A stretch of 64,000 bases of DNA from Butyriboletus loyo (taxonomy: Eukaryota; Basidiomycota; Agaricomycetes; Boletales; Boletaceae): contig JBBPSI010000063.1 in the NCBI GenBank assembly GCA_038093515.1, positions 60,449 through 124,448 of the forward strand. The letters run 5' to 3'. Made by a program: the position numbers and the translations under genes. The notes beneath the pieces were generated by a model that made no database searches, was not told the origin of the DNA, and was given only the letters and a program-made list of their open reading frames with translations. This document shows, piece by piece, positions 1 through 12,341 of the stretch (its first letter is position 1; the number at the start of each line of letters is the position of its first letter).

Positions 1-236
1 CTTGAGCTCTCTGGCGGTTATTTTGTAGGGAATGTTTGCAATGAAACATGTCCCCGACGGCGCACGGTAAGCCTGTGTGTCATCTTGGTTTTCAGTACGG
101 AAAGCTGGTGCAGCTGAGAACCGTCGTGAATTCGCCCATGATGGGACTGCACGCCGTGCAGACTGGGTAAGGCGTAAGGTGCTCAACGAACGCGAGTATA
201 CCCGTGTCGTCAGCGTCGCTGACAATCTAATGGGAC
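1..236 (+). CDS. Possible 3' terminal exons of an unrecognised gene
   Basis: The window opens inside what may be the end of a plus-strand gene. Possible exons are 29-67 and 97-168, with a short tail after an intron that would end near 199 and a stop near 236. The introns begin GTAAG and end CAG or GAG. The predicted tail has no motif I recognise, and a competing frame is open from 77 to 403. The start lies outside the window, so no function is offered. This could be spurious. Confidence 0.2.
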
Positions 237-648
237 TTGAACGAGCCAACAGAAACCTGGAGAGCATGACAGGGAGGGATGAGGAAGAGACGGTTAACTT
301 TTATTTCCGAAAATTGTCGCGTCTTCCCGTTGTCACACCGGTGTCACATGTCACGGGTGTGACACTAGACGAATGGAAAACGTTAACGGAGCCAGCATGT
401 TAAACTATACTTATTGGCATTCAAATACACACGATGGCTCTATTTAACGGGACCTTGTTGACTATCTGACCAAAACTTCAAATTCGACCACCAAAAGTGA
501 ATATCATTTTCATTTCAGAGCTTTTCGTGCAACATTCAGCTCAGCAGAGTTGCCGGGTTTTAGTGGAGGGCACTGTACATATAATTTCGACAACATGGTA
601 CAAGGGAACTCATAAACAGTCATGAGATGTGTCCGGCACTATCCATTG

Positions 649-1665
649 TCATAGTCGCTTCAAAGCTTTCTTTCGCTTTTCTACGCCAACCGTACCCGGC
701 GCTGCTGTCCTCTTCACCGCCTTCGGGGCCGTACCAAGGGTTCCTATGTTTGAATCCGCGGTAGATAACGGGGAAAGTGACATCACACGTTCCTTGCTGT
801 CCTTACTCGAACAAGATGTCAATGAATGAGATGGCTGAAGCGCGTTTTCGGGAGAGGATCGCAATAGTTGTGAAGGTGGCACTAGCGGAACGACTTTGCG
901 TGTTGAAGAGGTCGCTGGAATGGCAATCGTCTGGGGGGGTTCGAGTGCATTCGAAGTGGCAGAGGATAGCACAGTGCTAGTCTCCGAGTCATTCGCACCC
1001 GATGGTTGGAATTCTGGGGGTTTTGTCCGCGGGGTGGCGTGTACGCTCGTGATGAGCTTCGCGCGCGAGAAGTAGCTATCGTAATCCTCTAGCAAAAGCT
1101 TCCCAGCTTCTTCATCGAGCGCAGATTCGGGATTCGGGTAGATGAGAAGGCATTTCACTGTCACTAGAATGTGACTAATGCCATAGCTTGACTTCCACTC
1201 CTTCTTTAGAGTGTTAACACAAATTTCACCCGCAGAAGATACGTTTGGGTGGAAGATCTTAGTGGCAAACCAGCCTGCAAGACGCGTCAGAAACTGAAAA
1301 CAGAGCCCAAAATGAGTTTACAGACATTTCGGAGGAGCGGCGGGGAATTCTTCGGTGAATTTGAACCGTACTCGGAAGTACCCTCCTGCATATGGTGTAC
1401 CCTCTAGCCACAGACAAATACACGTTCAGTGTGAGTAAACAGACGTGTAAACGTGTAATCTTACCAGGCCCCTCGATTATCCCGGTAACATCAAGGATAT
1501 TCTCCTCGTTCGTGACAATACGAATCCCTTCTGGAGGACTGTTCTTCAGTTCTGAAATTTCGCGCATCAAGCGACGCATTGTAGCTGGTGTTATGGACTA
1601 TGACACGCGTATACACGTGAGTAAATCGTAAACGACCGCCATGAAAGTGCGACGCGACATACCAT
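649..1665 (-). CDS. Ubiquitin-conjugating enzyme E2, UBE2S type
   Basis: This is an E2 that accepts ubiquitin from E1 on a cysteine and extends chains on a substrate. Exons on the minus strand are 1665-1663, 1597-1465, 1403-1326 and 1274-649, giving 279 residues. The order of motifs follows UBE2S: PPEGIRIV near the N-terminus, [10 protein letters not shown], then TKIFHPNV, the active-site segment [12 protein letters not shown], and [17 protein letters not shown] Ser/Pro-rich tail of roughly 130 residues ends in basic KKALKRL. In human UBE2S the comparable tail ends in Leu-Arg-Arg-Leu and docks on the anaphase-promoting complex, so a role in K11-linked chain extension is inferred. The first coding exon is only the ATG, directly against the GT of the first intron. 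Translation could instead start at the Met eight codons in. The E2 assignment is firm. APC/C partnership is by analogy. Confidence 0.88.
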
Positions 1666-1923
1666 GTTGTGAATGTTTGACAGTCGAACAAGTTGAAGTT
1701 GGTCAGTTGGCTGACTGACGGACGGGAGTTCGAAAAGTCCAGTGTTTCAAACTCCGCACTCCTGTCTCGGTCACGTGTGACAAAATCAATCACGTATGGA
1801 AGCCCTAACCATGTACTAGGACTTCTCAAGCTCACTCTCTGGGTAAGGGTAACTTCAAGTCGCTGACCTTAGCAAAGACAGTTGAGTGTATACAGATCAC
1901 AGCAAAGCATTATCGTTAGTCTG

Positions 1924-4080
1924 TTAGCGCAGCTAAATAACTCTGTGTTCGATCCCATCAGACCAGTAACGGGAGAACGAAACGCAAAGTCAAGCATACC
2001 TCTCTTTCCTCCAAAAACTCTAGGTATGTCAACGCAACGGCAATCCAGAAACTGGTGTCCACACCCAAGATCCGTTCCTCTGCACGGTCTATCTCTATCA
2101 AACCAGTCACGGAACCAACAGTCAATATCGGTGTTCTGTCGTGAAATGTAAGAAGCGGTGAGAGTATCTTGGGAATAAATTGTGAGAGTCGTTGTCGCGA
2201 TTGCGAGGACGCCGGGCCAGCCACCTGCGGCGCGTTACCTGGTCTGTCCAGTGTGCAAAGCGTGAAAGAAGCAGAGTGAGAAGGTTTATGGTTCTGGAAG
2301 AGGGAGAGAGCACGCGTAAGGAGTGATATCTGTTCACCGGGTTGCGGACCAGGCACATGCGGGGACGAATGGGATGTGAGAAGGAACTGTGTGATCTTTG
2401 TGGGTGTCACTTTTGGTGCTTTCCTTAAGATCCTGGCGGGCACTGATTCGATCGTGTTGAGCTTTGCGTCATCGATTGACAGCGGCGAAGAAGGTGTGCC
2501 GACAATGGATGCTTCAGGAGGGGTAGGGGGATAGGAGTGTACAGCTGTACTATCTGACGCCAGGCTGTCAATCGAAGATTTGTGACTATCAAACGCTGCA
2601 AACGCTGGCGGGGAAGGATATGCATTTGTGCGACACGAAAAGGCTAAGGCTGCATCGATGAAATTTGGCGAAGAACGGGGTACAGGAAGCAGCGGGATAA
2701 AGACCCCTCGGGGAAAAGTTGGGGATCGGATGCGAACATACCATCCCTGTTTTGGGCGGTGGATGGTCCAGCAGACAGTCGATGTTTGGTTGTGCTACGA
2801 CGGATTTTCAGTTCCAGTTTTGAGCTGAATGGCGGAGAATACCCACGACGATATGCTCAATGATTTCCTGGTCCGAGAGGAAGCGCTCCTTGCTGTCTGT
2901 GAGACTGGGACCGAGGATAGAAATAAACAAGCCCTACTTTGTACCACACAACTTTTGTGGAATTCTCCTCGAATACGTTAACTCGCAAATCAGATATCAC
3001 GTCTGAGCTAAGGCAGGATGAACGAATTGAAGTCACGAGAAACCGTGAATGACGCAAACCTTTGTACCACATATCTGGCAAGATTGGGATTGTGTAGATT
3101 GTGCATCTGTGATTCTGCACCCGTCGTATACTCAAGCACCGGAAGGCCACCGACTCGACAAAGTTGGTTGGGTTTTGAACGCCAGTTCGCCGTAACCTGA
3201 TGGAGGCGAGGCCAGACTGGTTCTAAGTGGCTGTGCTGATGCCAAGTCTCCCATGGGCACAAACGAATCGTTTAGTGTTATAATGTTCGCTCAAGGCTTG
3301 AAAGCTTGTTGGGGATAAACGTGCAAGGTAACTTAGGCAAGGTAATACAGCAGACAAACCGAACTATCTCGTGGACTGAATAGCAACAATGCCTTTGCGG
3401 CGATCGGGATGTCACGAAGAAGTTTACTGGTACAATATCATCTGTGATCGTAAAATGCAGGGGAACATGCCAGTCGTGGAAACCCGTAGAGGCACCGTAC
3501 CCAATCCGAGCCTGATCAAGAAACTCGTTCAAGTTGAGATGTTTGTATGACAAAGGGAACTCCCTGCACGCAGCAGCTAAAGCATAACTGTTGACCAAAC
3601 TGCCATTCCGTCTGCCGTGCAACAGGCTTGGGGACGCTGGACTTGAAACTACTCTCTGCAATTACTTCACCGACGCCCTGGGTGCCCACGGTGAAGTCGC
3701 GATCCAAAAGTACCGCACAGCCTGGAATCTCCGAACAAGGGTGACAGCTTCTTCGAGAGTACAGTACATATGTATTGAAGCTGACACCATTTATCCAGTT
3801 GATCGCGGCACCAAATAAAATGGCAGCCAAGTAGCCAGCCCAAGTACCGAACTGGCAATCACTGGACCGATAGGACATCCACTCGCCAAGCTAATTGCCA
3901 ACTAGACTGCCGTCGATCAAATGCGTGCAGAAGGAGCGTGATAATGGTCTTGAGGAACAGCATCATGACCAGGAGGCCATAGAAATCAGGTAACACGGCG
4001 TATCTCCATTCGACGGGTTTGCGTAGAACTTCATCCAAGTCTATCACTGCAACATGAGGGGGATGAATATCCTTCATAAG
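1924..4080 (-). CDS. Spliced gene of unknown function, possible membrane segment
   Basis: A minus-strand gene with at least five exons is supported by linked open frames with good splice sites. The best-supported part runs from about 3240 down to 1924 and includes the segments NQTSTVCWTIHRPKQGWY and RIRSPTFPRGVFIPLLPV, followed by a Ser/Pro-rich stretch and a hydrophobic tail ending EFLEERELR and TAA. Towards 3600-4080 on the same strand are hydrophobic segments (for example LLVMMLFLKTIITLLLHAF) that may be membrane helices of the same protein, or of a separate gene. I do not recognise the family, and the 5' end is not certain. It lies tail to head with the UBE2S-type gene and diverges from the COQ8 gene. 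Confidence 0.45.
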
Positions 4081-4503
4081 GAAAGTTGCTGTGATAGATC
4101 TCTGCTACGCTCCAAGAAGTAATCCTGCCAGGCGTCTTGAGACTTGATAATGAGTAGAGAAGAACTGAATCTAATTGCATTCCGCTCTATATGAAAGACA
4201 GAGCCAACTTCCAAAAATCGAGAGGTGGTGCCAGGTGTTCTGGTCTATAGGGAAGGTTGGATGAATCTCGGGGCGGGGGCTTTGAAGTTGGACATCTTGA
4301 GGTCTCGATTGGATTCCTCTGCAAGGTCAATGGACCGGGACGACTCGTTATTCGCCTCATTCGGTGAACTTGAGAATCCAGTTTGTTGTTGCACCTCCGG
4401 AGTGTGAGTCAAGACTCAGCTAACTTCAATGGAAGGACCTGGTCCACGTGATCCAGGCGTTCCGTGGCTGTGCTTGACGCGTCTCTGCTCTTGTCCTGCT
4501 TGA

Positions 4504-6828
4504 ATGCCACCATCGCCTGCCTTTGGATGGCTATGTGTCGTCCACACCGTCGCTGACATTGCATCTCGTGCAGCACAAATAAGGAGTGCACAAGTCATCC
4601 CCAAGTCATTCAAAAACGAGGCGGCCACATCGAGAGTGAACAAGTCTTGTGGATGCAGAACTAGACCGGACAGTGTCGGGATTGACAATCGGGCCTCCTC
4701 TGAACCACCCCTTGATCTGCCTGTGACAGGGGGAGTGGATGCACCACCTGGAATTCTTAGTTCGGAGGTTTCCGCCGTCCATGGGGAGCCTAGCCCCCCT
4801 CAACAGCTAGAAGTCACCGCGCGGCGCCAGGACAGTACTTTGTCTCCGAAGATTTTTGGTTCCCCGGAAAGTGATGTGAGTACTTCAATATTTCTGTTCA
4901 ACCCTCGCTTGCCGCGTAGGTCATAGCCAGTGTCAGTAACACAGTTAACATCGTTATTGCTCAGCCAGCAGAGTCTGCGCCGGTGTTTCCTATTGTCGAA
5001 TCCCAAAGCACTGGTCCTGTCATAAGACGCAATTTACAATCGTCAAAAGTACCTTCTTCCAGGATAGGCCGGTTATTCCATTACGGCGGTACGTCTAATG
5101 TGTGCCTATATAGTACAGTACTCATTTATTTTCGAAATCGTAGGCCTCGCTACATCTCTGGGTTACGGGGTTGCCTCGGAAATCATCCGTCGGTCAACAG
5201 CCACTTCGGATCACGGCCAACAAGGTTCCTTGATGATGACAGAGGCCAATATCAAGCGACTGGTCTCAAAACTCTCGCAAATGAGGGGTGCTGCCCTCAA
5301 GCTAGGTCAATTCATGAGTATACAAGGTTTGAATGTTCTCACTTCAAGCGATGGAGGGGTACTTACAACCATGAACCAGACACGCACATACTCCCACCAG
5401 AAATAGACAAAATATTCAGACGGGTACAGGATAGCGCTCATTATATGCCGGATTGGCAGATGGAGGTGGTCGTGACTTCCCGCTGATCGTACAGGTCCAC
5501 TCACGCGGAATCTACAGGAAGTGCTCACATCTGCCCTAGGTCCCTCATGGACAGACAACTTTACTTCATTTGATCGTGTGCCCTTTGCAGCTGCCTCAAT
5601 CGGACAGGTTCACAACGCGATATTGAGAGCTTCTGCTTCACCTACTGGTCGAGAGGAGCAAGTCGCCGTTAAAATACAATTCCCAAACATCGCAAACTCA
5701 ATTGCCAGTGATCTCGGTTATGTCAAGTTGCTGCTGACCGCCGGACAACTATTGCCAAAGGGGTTGTTCCTAGACCGCACAGTTCAGGTAAGACCTAATT
5801 CTCATCGTAGACGCTGCTCAGCGGGAATCCATTTAAAGGTCATGAAGGATGAACTGGTTGATGAGTGTGATTATTCGAGGGAGGCGCAATTTCTACGACG
5901 ATATCGTTCCACAAAGTTTCTTGGCCAGGATCATCGCTTCAGAATACCTTGGGTATGGGAGGGGAGTACTGACCGTGTACTCGTCATGGAACACGTCGGT
6001 GGTGTCAGCGTCGGAGAGCTATCTGTCTCGGCGCTTCCGCAAGAGGAGCGTAACGAGGTATCGGAATTAGTGGTATAGTCATCCTCTGTTGGCTGATAGT
6101 GCCAACAGATTGCAAAACGCATCATCGAACTTTGTTTGCGGGAGCTCTTCCAGTTCCGACTGATGCAGACTGATCCAAACTGGACCAACTTTTTGTGGAA
6201 CTCCTCCACTCAACAGGTCTGTGTACTGCTTTCTGCGACGCTTATTATATTCATAACGTACTAGGTCTCGCTGGTCGATTTCGGTGCCACCCGTGAATAT
6301 ACGAAAAGGTTCATGGATGACTGGTTGCACCTTCTTCAAGCCGCAGCAGCCGAAGATCGTCCCGCTTGTGCCGAATGGAGTCTCAAACTGGGTTACCTCA
6401 CAGGCGAGGAGAACGAGGTTCGCGCAGGCTTGGCAACCGTGACCCACTCTGACTACCATTCTCATGTTACTCCACAGATCATGTTGAATGCTCACGTTGA
6501 CTCCATGATTCTACTGACGACACCCTTCAGACCATCTACGCCACAACCGTTTGCGTTTGGGCCGGGTTCCCGTTGGGGTGACATCACAGGCCAGATCCGT
6601 GCAAACATTCCAATCATGCTTCAGCATAGACTTACTCCTCCACCTCAGGAGACTTATAGTCTTAATAGGTCCGTTGGTCGCGACTTTGCTCGCTGTATTT
6701 TAATCTTTGCTAACAACATTTCAAGAAAATTGAGTGGTGGATTCTTGCTCGCCTCGCGACTAAGTGCTGTTGTCGACGCGAAGAGGCTGTGGGATGATGC
6801 GGTTGATGGATATCAGTTCGGCGAGTAG
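4504..6828 (+). CDS. COQ8: COQ8/ADCK3 atypical kinase for coenzyme Q synthesis
   Basis: This is a UbiB/ABC1-family atypical kinase-ATPase that supports the coenzyme Q synthesis complex in the mitochondrial matrix. Ten exons: 4504-4875, 4920-5088, 5144-5326, 5380-5465, 5518-5787, 5839-6057, 6109-6216, 6265-6417, 6478-6668 and 6726-6828, total 617 residues. The family's hallmarks are visible in order: the KxGQ segment [12 protein letters not shown], the alanine-rich loop [11 protein letters not shown], the lysine strand [21 protein letters not shown] catalytic-lobe residues (here [11 protein letters not shown]), the catalytic [11 protein letters not shown], and the metal-binding [21 protein letters not shown] precedes the core, as in fungal COQ8. 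The roughly 150-residue N-terminal extension is Ser/Pro-rich, compatible with a mitochondrial leader plus linker. The exact start codon is the least certain point. Confidence 0.95.
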
Positions 6829-7202
6829 GTAGTCATGAGCTTCCTTGGTACCCTTCAGTAAGTCAGCGATGTGTATCCGAGCGCTGTCTGAGAATCTGAC
6901 TGCATATCATGATAGGATGTACATACTATACACACGTCACTCAAGCTCTCCTGATAATCTGCATACTTGGACTAGTTTGCGTAGGTGAGCGCAACGTCGG
7001 CTCGAGACCACGATCAGAAGACGGCGCGCAGGCCACTCTGTCTTCTGTGATACCTGCCCAAGCACACTATCCTCCCTCCGAACTTAACGGTCCCATCCGA
7101 CCCCGAAAAAAGCTGCAACTATGACATGTCAACCCCATACCGCTTCAACTCTATCTTTTCTCTCCAAACTCAGTGCTATCTCCTGCCAGAAATAACCTCC
7201 CC
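6829..7202. other. Intergenic gap, no gene seen
   Basis: This stretch follows the COQ8 stop. It holds only a short open frame (6909-7124) without recognisable content. It probably contains the COQ8 3' end and the 3' flank of the minus-strand frame beyond it. Confidence 0.5.
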
Positions 7203-7628
7203 TTACGTTTGCTTTTGACCGACATCGCTAATGCGAACGATTCCATTAATAAAAAAGCTTTTACTGGTGTCTCGATGTTTCCTGCCAAATAGGTTCAACG
7301 TTTTTGCAAGGTCAAGAAAAAGGTATATACTCGGATCGATGTGTGGCGGGGTACTCGGGGTACCTCTATCGACCATGCTTTCCGTGTCCCGGACATGAAG
7401 CTTCGAAACTGGGGCGGAGACGATCAGATCGCATGGTATCGATGGTCTATCTTTGGTCTTCGGAAGTTGTTCCATGAGCTGGCGTGCTTGGGCATCGAGT
7501 TTGGCTTCTTCGTTCTGGAGATTGCGGAGACGGCGAAGGAGTTCAGGGATACGACGGACAAGACTCGAGGCTGTCTCGCTCAGAGAGTGGGGTTGGGAGG
7601 GGATAGCTGGAAGCCGAGATCTGGGCAT
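7203..7628 (-). CDS. Hypothetical protein with coiled-coil-like helix
   Basis: This is an open frame of 141 residues from an ATG at 7628. Residues from about 15 to 55 form a charged helical stretch (LVRRIPELLRRLRNLQNEEA) with regular Leu/Ile spacing, typical of a small coiled-coil protein. The frame stays open upstream of the ATG without a Met, so a 5' exon may be missing. A second minus-strand frame beginning at about 7720 overlaps it. I do not recognise the family. Real coding looks likely, but exon structure is open. Confidence 0.35.
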   Translation of the reverse strand: MPRSRLPAIPSQPHSLSETASSLVRRIPELLRRLRNLQNEEAKLDAQARQLMEQLPKTKDRPSIPCDLIVSAPVSKLHVRDTESMVDRGTPSTPPHIDPSIYLFLDLAKTLNLFGRKHRDTSKSFFINGIVRISDVGQKQT

Positions 7629-8109
7629 ACTCAACTGTTGGTCCCTGCGATGACTGAGAGGTCCTGATGGCGGTGTTGTGCGGCGGCGATGGCCCCGAGT
7701 TGTCGAACTCAACCATGGCTGGTTCTTATGTGTGCTGGGGTGATTGCGATACAGACTGGTCCGGGTTGGACTTGGATACAACTCCGAACAACCGTCCTAC
7801 TCGTTAGACGGTGACCGTCGGGCTCCTGTCAGTTCACCGGTGGCAGAGCATTCACGTCGCGCGAGTCTGTTCGTACACTGTCTGCGTTTACCTGCACCTT
7901 GGGCCAATTGGCCAACTTGAATCGATTCCGCCGAGCTCAGACGGAACGTAGAATGAGGCATTGCATATTTTGCAGATCGACGATTCAGGCTAAGTCGAGG
8001 TGTCTTGAAAGAGGTCTCCTTGAACGTTAACGTTCTAGTAACTCGGACAAGTGACAGTGTCGCCACTTGCAATTATACCACCAAGTCCTTGAAGTCAGCT
8101 ACTAGCACA

Positions 8110-8528
8110 ATGTCGACGAACTCATCCACGCCGAGCGTTCCACTCCTGCCTGCTCCGGGTTTTCAGTCGCTCGAAGACCCTTGCGTGCCGAATGTCCCGA
8201 TTGGCGCAACCGTGCCGGTGATGTTCGATAATCTAGGCCCAATGGTCGTGAACAACGACGGGGTAAGGCTTGTCATGATAACCTCGTCCAGAGTACTGAA
8301 AGAATTCCGTAGACGTTGTCGAGAATCGCCAATTGGGAGAACATGACTGAAACGGAAAGAGAGAGGACGATGAGAGTACTTGCGGTGAGAAACAGGTATG
8401 TACTACGGTGATCTTTGATCATGTTCGACAACATCCCTACTTACATTTCGACTTGGTCCAGAGCCCGTCTAGCGAAGCAGCAGAAGGAGGATTCTGATTC
8501 CTCTACGCCACTCTCCGCCGCCTCCTGA
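8110..8528 (+). CDS. Small conserved fungal protein, 100 residues
   Basis: Three exons, 8110-8262, 8313-8395 and 8462-8528, sum to 100 residues. The sequence has the look of a short soluble protein widespread in fungi, with segments LPAPGFQSLEDP, VPVMFDNLGPMVVNNDG and LSRIANWENMTETERER. The last part resembles a helix with alternating acidic and basic residues. I know of no assigned function, and no membrane segment or signal peptide is visible. Splicing keeps the frame perfectly, which supports the model. Confidence 0.78.
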
Positions 8529-8791
8529 TCCAGTGTAATATTGGGTGTCATACTTTTTGGATGTCGTTCTTGTTGGCCATGGCGGCGTCGATGTGCACTG
8601 TTCTTCTCCTGGACGATCTCATAGACTTGAGTAACATCGCGTGGCCCAACTTTCGATACGTCAAGTGTCGGTACGGCGTCTTTTGCTTTTTTCTCTCGGT
8701 CTGTCGTTGGGTTGTTGTATACCCTGTGCAGCATTTTACGAATTCCTATCTGCGCTGGTGAGCTGGATGCGTAAAATCTACTCGTGGACAT
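8441..8791 (-). CDS. Hypothetical minus-strand frame, antisense overlap
   Basis: An open frame with a true ATG at 8791 encodes about 116 residues beginning MSTSRFYASSSPAQIGIRKM, which has the Arg/Ser-rich character of a mitochondrial leader. The middle (KKAKDAVPTLDVSKVGPRD) looks coding. Its end overlaps the last exon of the plus-strand gene at 8110-8528, so the true 3' end is probably formed by a splice I could not place. Function unknown. Confidence 0.3.
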   Translation of the reverse strand: MSTSRFYASSSPAQIGIRKMLHRVYNNPTTDREKKAKDAVPTLDVSKVGPRDVTQVYEIVQEKNSAHRRRHGQQERHPKSMTPNITLDQEAAESGVEESESSFCCFARRALDQVEM

Positions 8792-9108
8792 AAATTATCT
8801 TTCCAGTCATTTCGGGTTGCCTAGCGCTATCAACACGGGATAGGCCGAATACATATCGTGCCATTTCTGTCCCGTGACTAAACATCTGGTGAATGATTGG
8901 TGGTCATTCAAGCGACTCACATCCTGTCTACTTGCCGTTCGCACAATCTGGTCACTCGACGTGCTATCATTCCCGCATTGACTCCAGGCACCAGGGCTTG
9001 TCTATCTTATCATTCATTGCGTATTCTTAGAACCCAGCGAAATATATAGCTGGATGGTGCAATGACTTGGCGACTCCGTCTTTCCCGTGGTTTTTTCTTC
9101 TTGCTGCA

Positions 9109-12100
9109 ATGTCTAGCGCGCAAACGTACTCCGAATTCAAGCCTCTTCTAGGTATGTGGTCGCTCATACTTGATTTTGAACATTCATCGACGCTGTTACC
9201 TACTAGGCCAAAGCGTTGGATATGGCGTGGTCGTTGGTATGCCAGTTGACTTGTACGTAGTCATCTTTGCCCTGATCAAGATCCAGGGGTCGGGTTCTTC
9301 TTTGCTTTCATTATGTTGATGTTGACGACGCTCCAACGCAAATTCTTCAAATTCTCCCCTGCATCGTCCGAGGAATTTACGGTGCGTTCGATGGTTGTCT
9401 TATCGGTCATCTCCATCACTCATATTCTACAGAGCGCTTCGAGGAGCGTCAAGGTGTCTACTAGGTTGATTGCTCCCAAGACTTACCACTACTGAACTCG
9501 TTGTTTCTTAGCCTGGTTTGGTTTGCTGTGGCATGTCTGTGTCTCATTTCTGGCCCGAGTAGGCCATGTATCTCACATCATGATTTTTTCTCGAGACTAG
9601 TGTGAGCGCATGGACATGGAGCGCAACTCTTCTCCAGTCGAGTACGGCAGCATATACTTTCGGTTGGTTTATCGCATGTCTTGAGATTCGGTTGCTTATC
9701 TTATCACAGGTGTCAGTGGACCATGGTGCGTTTTACTTGCACTCAGACGTACCCTAGTGTGTCAATGTCGGTATGCTGAAGGTGGTACGCTGCCGGTGGA
9801 ACCATCCAAGTCTGCATGTTCGGCATGATTGCATCCAAAGTGAAGATGAATGCCAACGGTGCCCATACGTTTCTGGAGATAGTCAAGGTGCGATTCGGAA
9901 CAGCCGGCCATATCCTCTTCACATTTTATGCATTCCTCTGCATCCTGATTGTCTGCGGGTCGTTGCTGCGTTCGTGCAACAATTCTTCTTGGCGTATAGC
10001 AGTTCACTGAACCCGTTTCACAGTCGGAGGGGCTGCGACAGTTAATGCGCTCACTGGAATGAACGTCAACGCGGCTTGTTTCTTGCTGCCTGTCGGGGTC
10101 GCGGTCTTCGTCGTTTTCGGAGGCTTGCGTGCAACGTTCATCTGTGACTGGAGTCATACACTCATTCTCTTCACCATCATCTATATCTTCATCTTCAGGG
10201 CTTAGTCAGTTCCGTACCTTTCCCCCGGATTGACACAAAACTGAGTCTCAGCACAGCGGAACGTCTCCCGCGGTTGGAAGTGTTTCGGAACTGTATGATT
10301 TGTTGCAGCAGGCGGCAATCGACACCCCAGTGGTGGGTAACCAAGACGGTAGTTATCTCACTATGAAGTCCAATCAAGGTCTCGTGTTCGGTGCGGCGGC
10401 CATTCTTTCTGGCTTTGCTGGGGTGTTTTGTGATCAAGGTGAGCCTGAGGTTCATTCGCTTGGGAAATGTGGCCGACAAATGGCACACCTAGGTTATTGG
10501 CAGAGAGTAAGTGGATGAGACCTAAATCACATGCAATATGGAGAATAATCCATGGTTAGGCGATCGCGAGCCATCCTGAATCGACAACAAAGGCTTACGT
10601 GAGTGCAGAGTTCAGTAGTCCCACCGAAGGAAGTAAACGCGCTTCAGATGCTGGGCGGTCTTTCCTGGTTCGCAGTGCCTTGGGCCTTTGCCTCTTGTCT
10701 CGGTCTGAGTGCCAGGGCATTGCTTAACAACGTGAGATCTACTAGGCAAATGTGCTCCGTCACTGACGCCAAGTGCTGTTACAGCCGAATTTTCCGACAT
10801 TTCCTTCCCCGCTGTCGCCGACTCAGACGAGCGCAGGGCTGGCTGCACCGGCAGCAGCGGCTGTCCTCATGGGAAAAGGAGGTGCAATTGCTATTCTCCT
10901 CGTTGTCTTGTGGGTGAACAATCGCCATTGTGAATGGGTTGCTCAACCTCGTTCAGTATGGCGGTCACGTCCGCTGCAAGTGCTGAGCTCATTGGGGTAT
11001 CGAGTCTATTGTAAGCATAGTAACTTTGAAATATGGTACACGATATTCACTGTTCTCTGTACGTTGGCAGCTCATACGAGTAGGAAGCTGAATGCCTTTT
11101 ATCTTGCTCTCATTGATGCTGACTTGTGCTAGTATATATCGAACGTATTTCAGGCCAAATGCAACGGGTGAAGAGATCGTCAGGGCGTCCCATTACTTCA
11201 TTTGCTTCTGGGCTGTTTGGATGGGCTGCTGGGCTTCCATTGTATGGTGCTTTAATCTTCGATCGTACAGAAGTTGATGCACATTTTAGCTCAATGCCGG
11301 AAACATCAACCTAGGTTGGGTGAGGTTTGTGTTGGTGCTACCAAGCTTCGCGCTGACGGTGTTCCACTTAGCTCTATTATATACAGTAAGACCGTCCTCA
11401 CACCTTGCGAGCACAACTGAGTTGTTCCAGGGGTGTAATCCTCAGCCCGGTAGTCATACCGATCGCACTTACAGTCTCGTGGTCTAAGTTGACACGTGCA
11501 GGTGTGTTCTGTGGGGCGATCGGCGGAGCCTGTCTAGGAATGCTAGCATGGATGATCGGTTGCTGGAAGATTTATGGTCCGTTTCGGTGTTAATTTCACG
11601 ATCCAGGCCATTCACGGGGTGATACAGGTCAAATTAATATTCCCAATCTCGCGGAACCGTATTCTGCTGTTTGCAGTGGACTTACGGGGCTTCTCTTCTC
11701 GGGAATACTTTCCGTATCTGTGTCTTTGATGAGTGAGTTGGATGTCGAACTAGAACCGTATGTTTCTGAGCAGTGATACAGGCCCAGCGGACTATGACTT
11801 TTCTGGAACGCGCGCGATTGCGATGCTGGAAGATCACATTGATGATAAACAAGTGCACGCAGAGTCGGAATACAGCTCCAAGAAGGGGGGTGCGTCTCCC
11901 GACCTCGAGGAACAGTCAAAGAAAGGCTCTTTGAGTGGTCCGGATGACCTATCCGAAAACCAGCGCATGGCGTCACTGAAGCGTGTCTTCAAGAAAGCAG
12001 TCATCTACTCGACCATTTTTGCGGCTATAGTAATCATCATTGGTGAGTTCTTCCATCCTAGAATGATCCCACGTTAATGTCCTGTTAGTGCCCTTGCCGA

Positions 12101-12341
12101 TGTTTTTCTCGGACTATGTATTTAGCCGGAGATTTTACACGTTCTGGACGGCTTGCTCGATGTACGTTCCGTTTATTACTACACGTTGTTTGAGGCGATC
12201 CGTTGATTTTGATGGTACAGTATTTGGGTGTTTGCGAGCGGAACGTTCTGCATTATTCTACCGTTGTGGGAGTCTCGCAAGGAGATGGCGATGATATTGA
12301 AGGCAGCCTGTCGTGCTGGTACTAAAGCACCCTCCATATGA
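9109..12341 (+). CDS. DUR3: DUR3-type urea/polyamine : Na+/H+ symporter
   Basis: This is a plasma-membrane transporter of the sodium:solute symporter family, of the fungal DUR3 branch that imports urea and polyamines. More than ten exons join in frame: 9109-9151, 9207-9236 and 9287 onward, ending at TGA 12339-12341. The N-terminus runs LLGQSVGYGVVVG into the first helix (FFFAFIMLMLT). Later segments typical of DUR3 are AWTWSATLLQSS, VSGPWWYAAG and AHTFLEIVKVRFG. Also seen are GVFCDQGYWQRAIA, VTSAASAELIGVSSI and AGVFCGAIGGACLGMLAWM. After the last core helices comes a long acidic cytoplasmic loop (near 11,790-11,990) and then further hydrophobic segments. Expression of DUR3 in other fungi is nitrogen-repressed. 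No GATA-site analysis was done here. Confidence 0.92.

Noticed and set aside
649..980. Plus-strand frames opposite the UBE2S-type gene
   Set aside because: They are shadows of a recognised spliced gene on the other strand and have no domain of their own.
9762..10157. Minus-strand frame of 131 residues
   Set aside because: It lies wholly across exons of the DUR3 transporter, whose translated helices are recognised.
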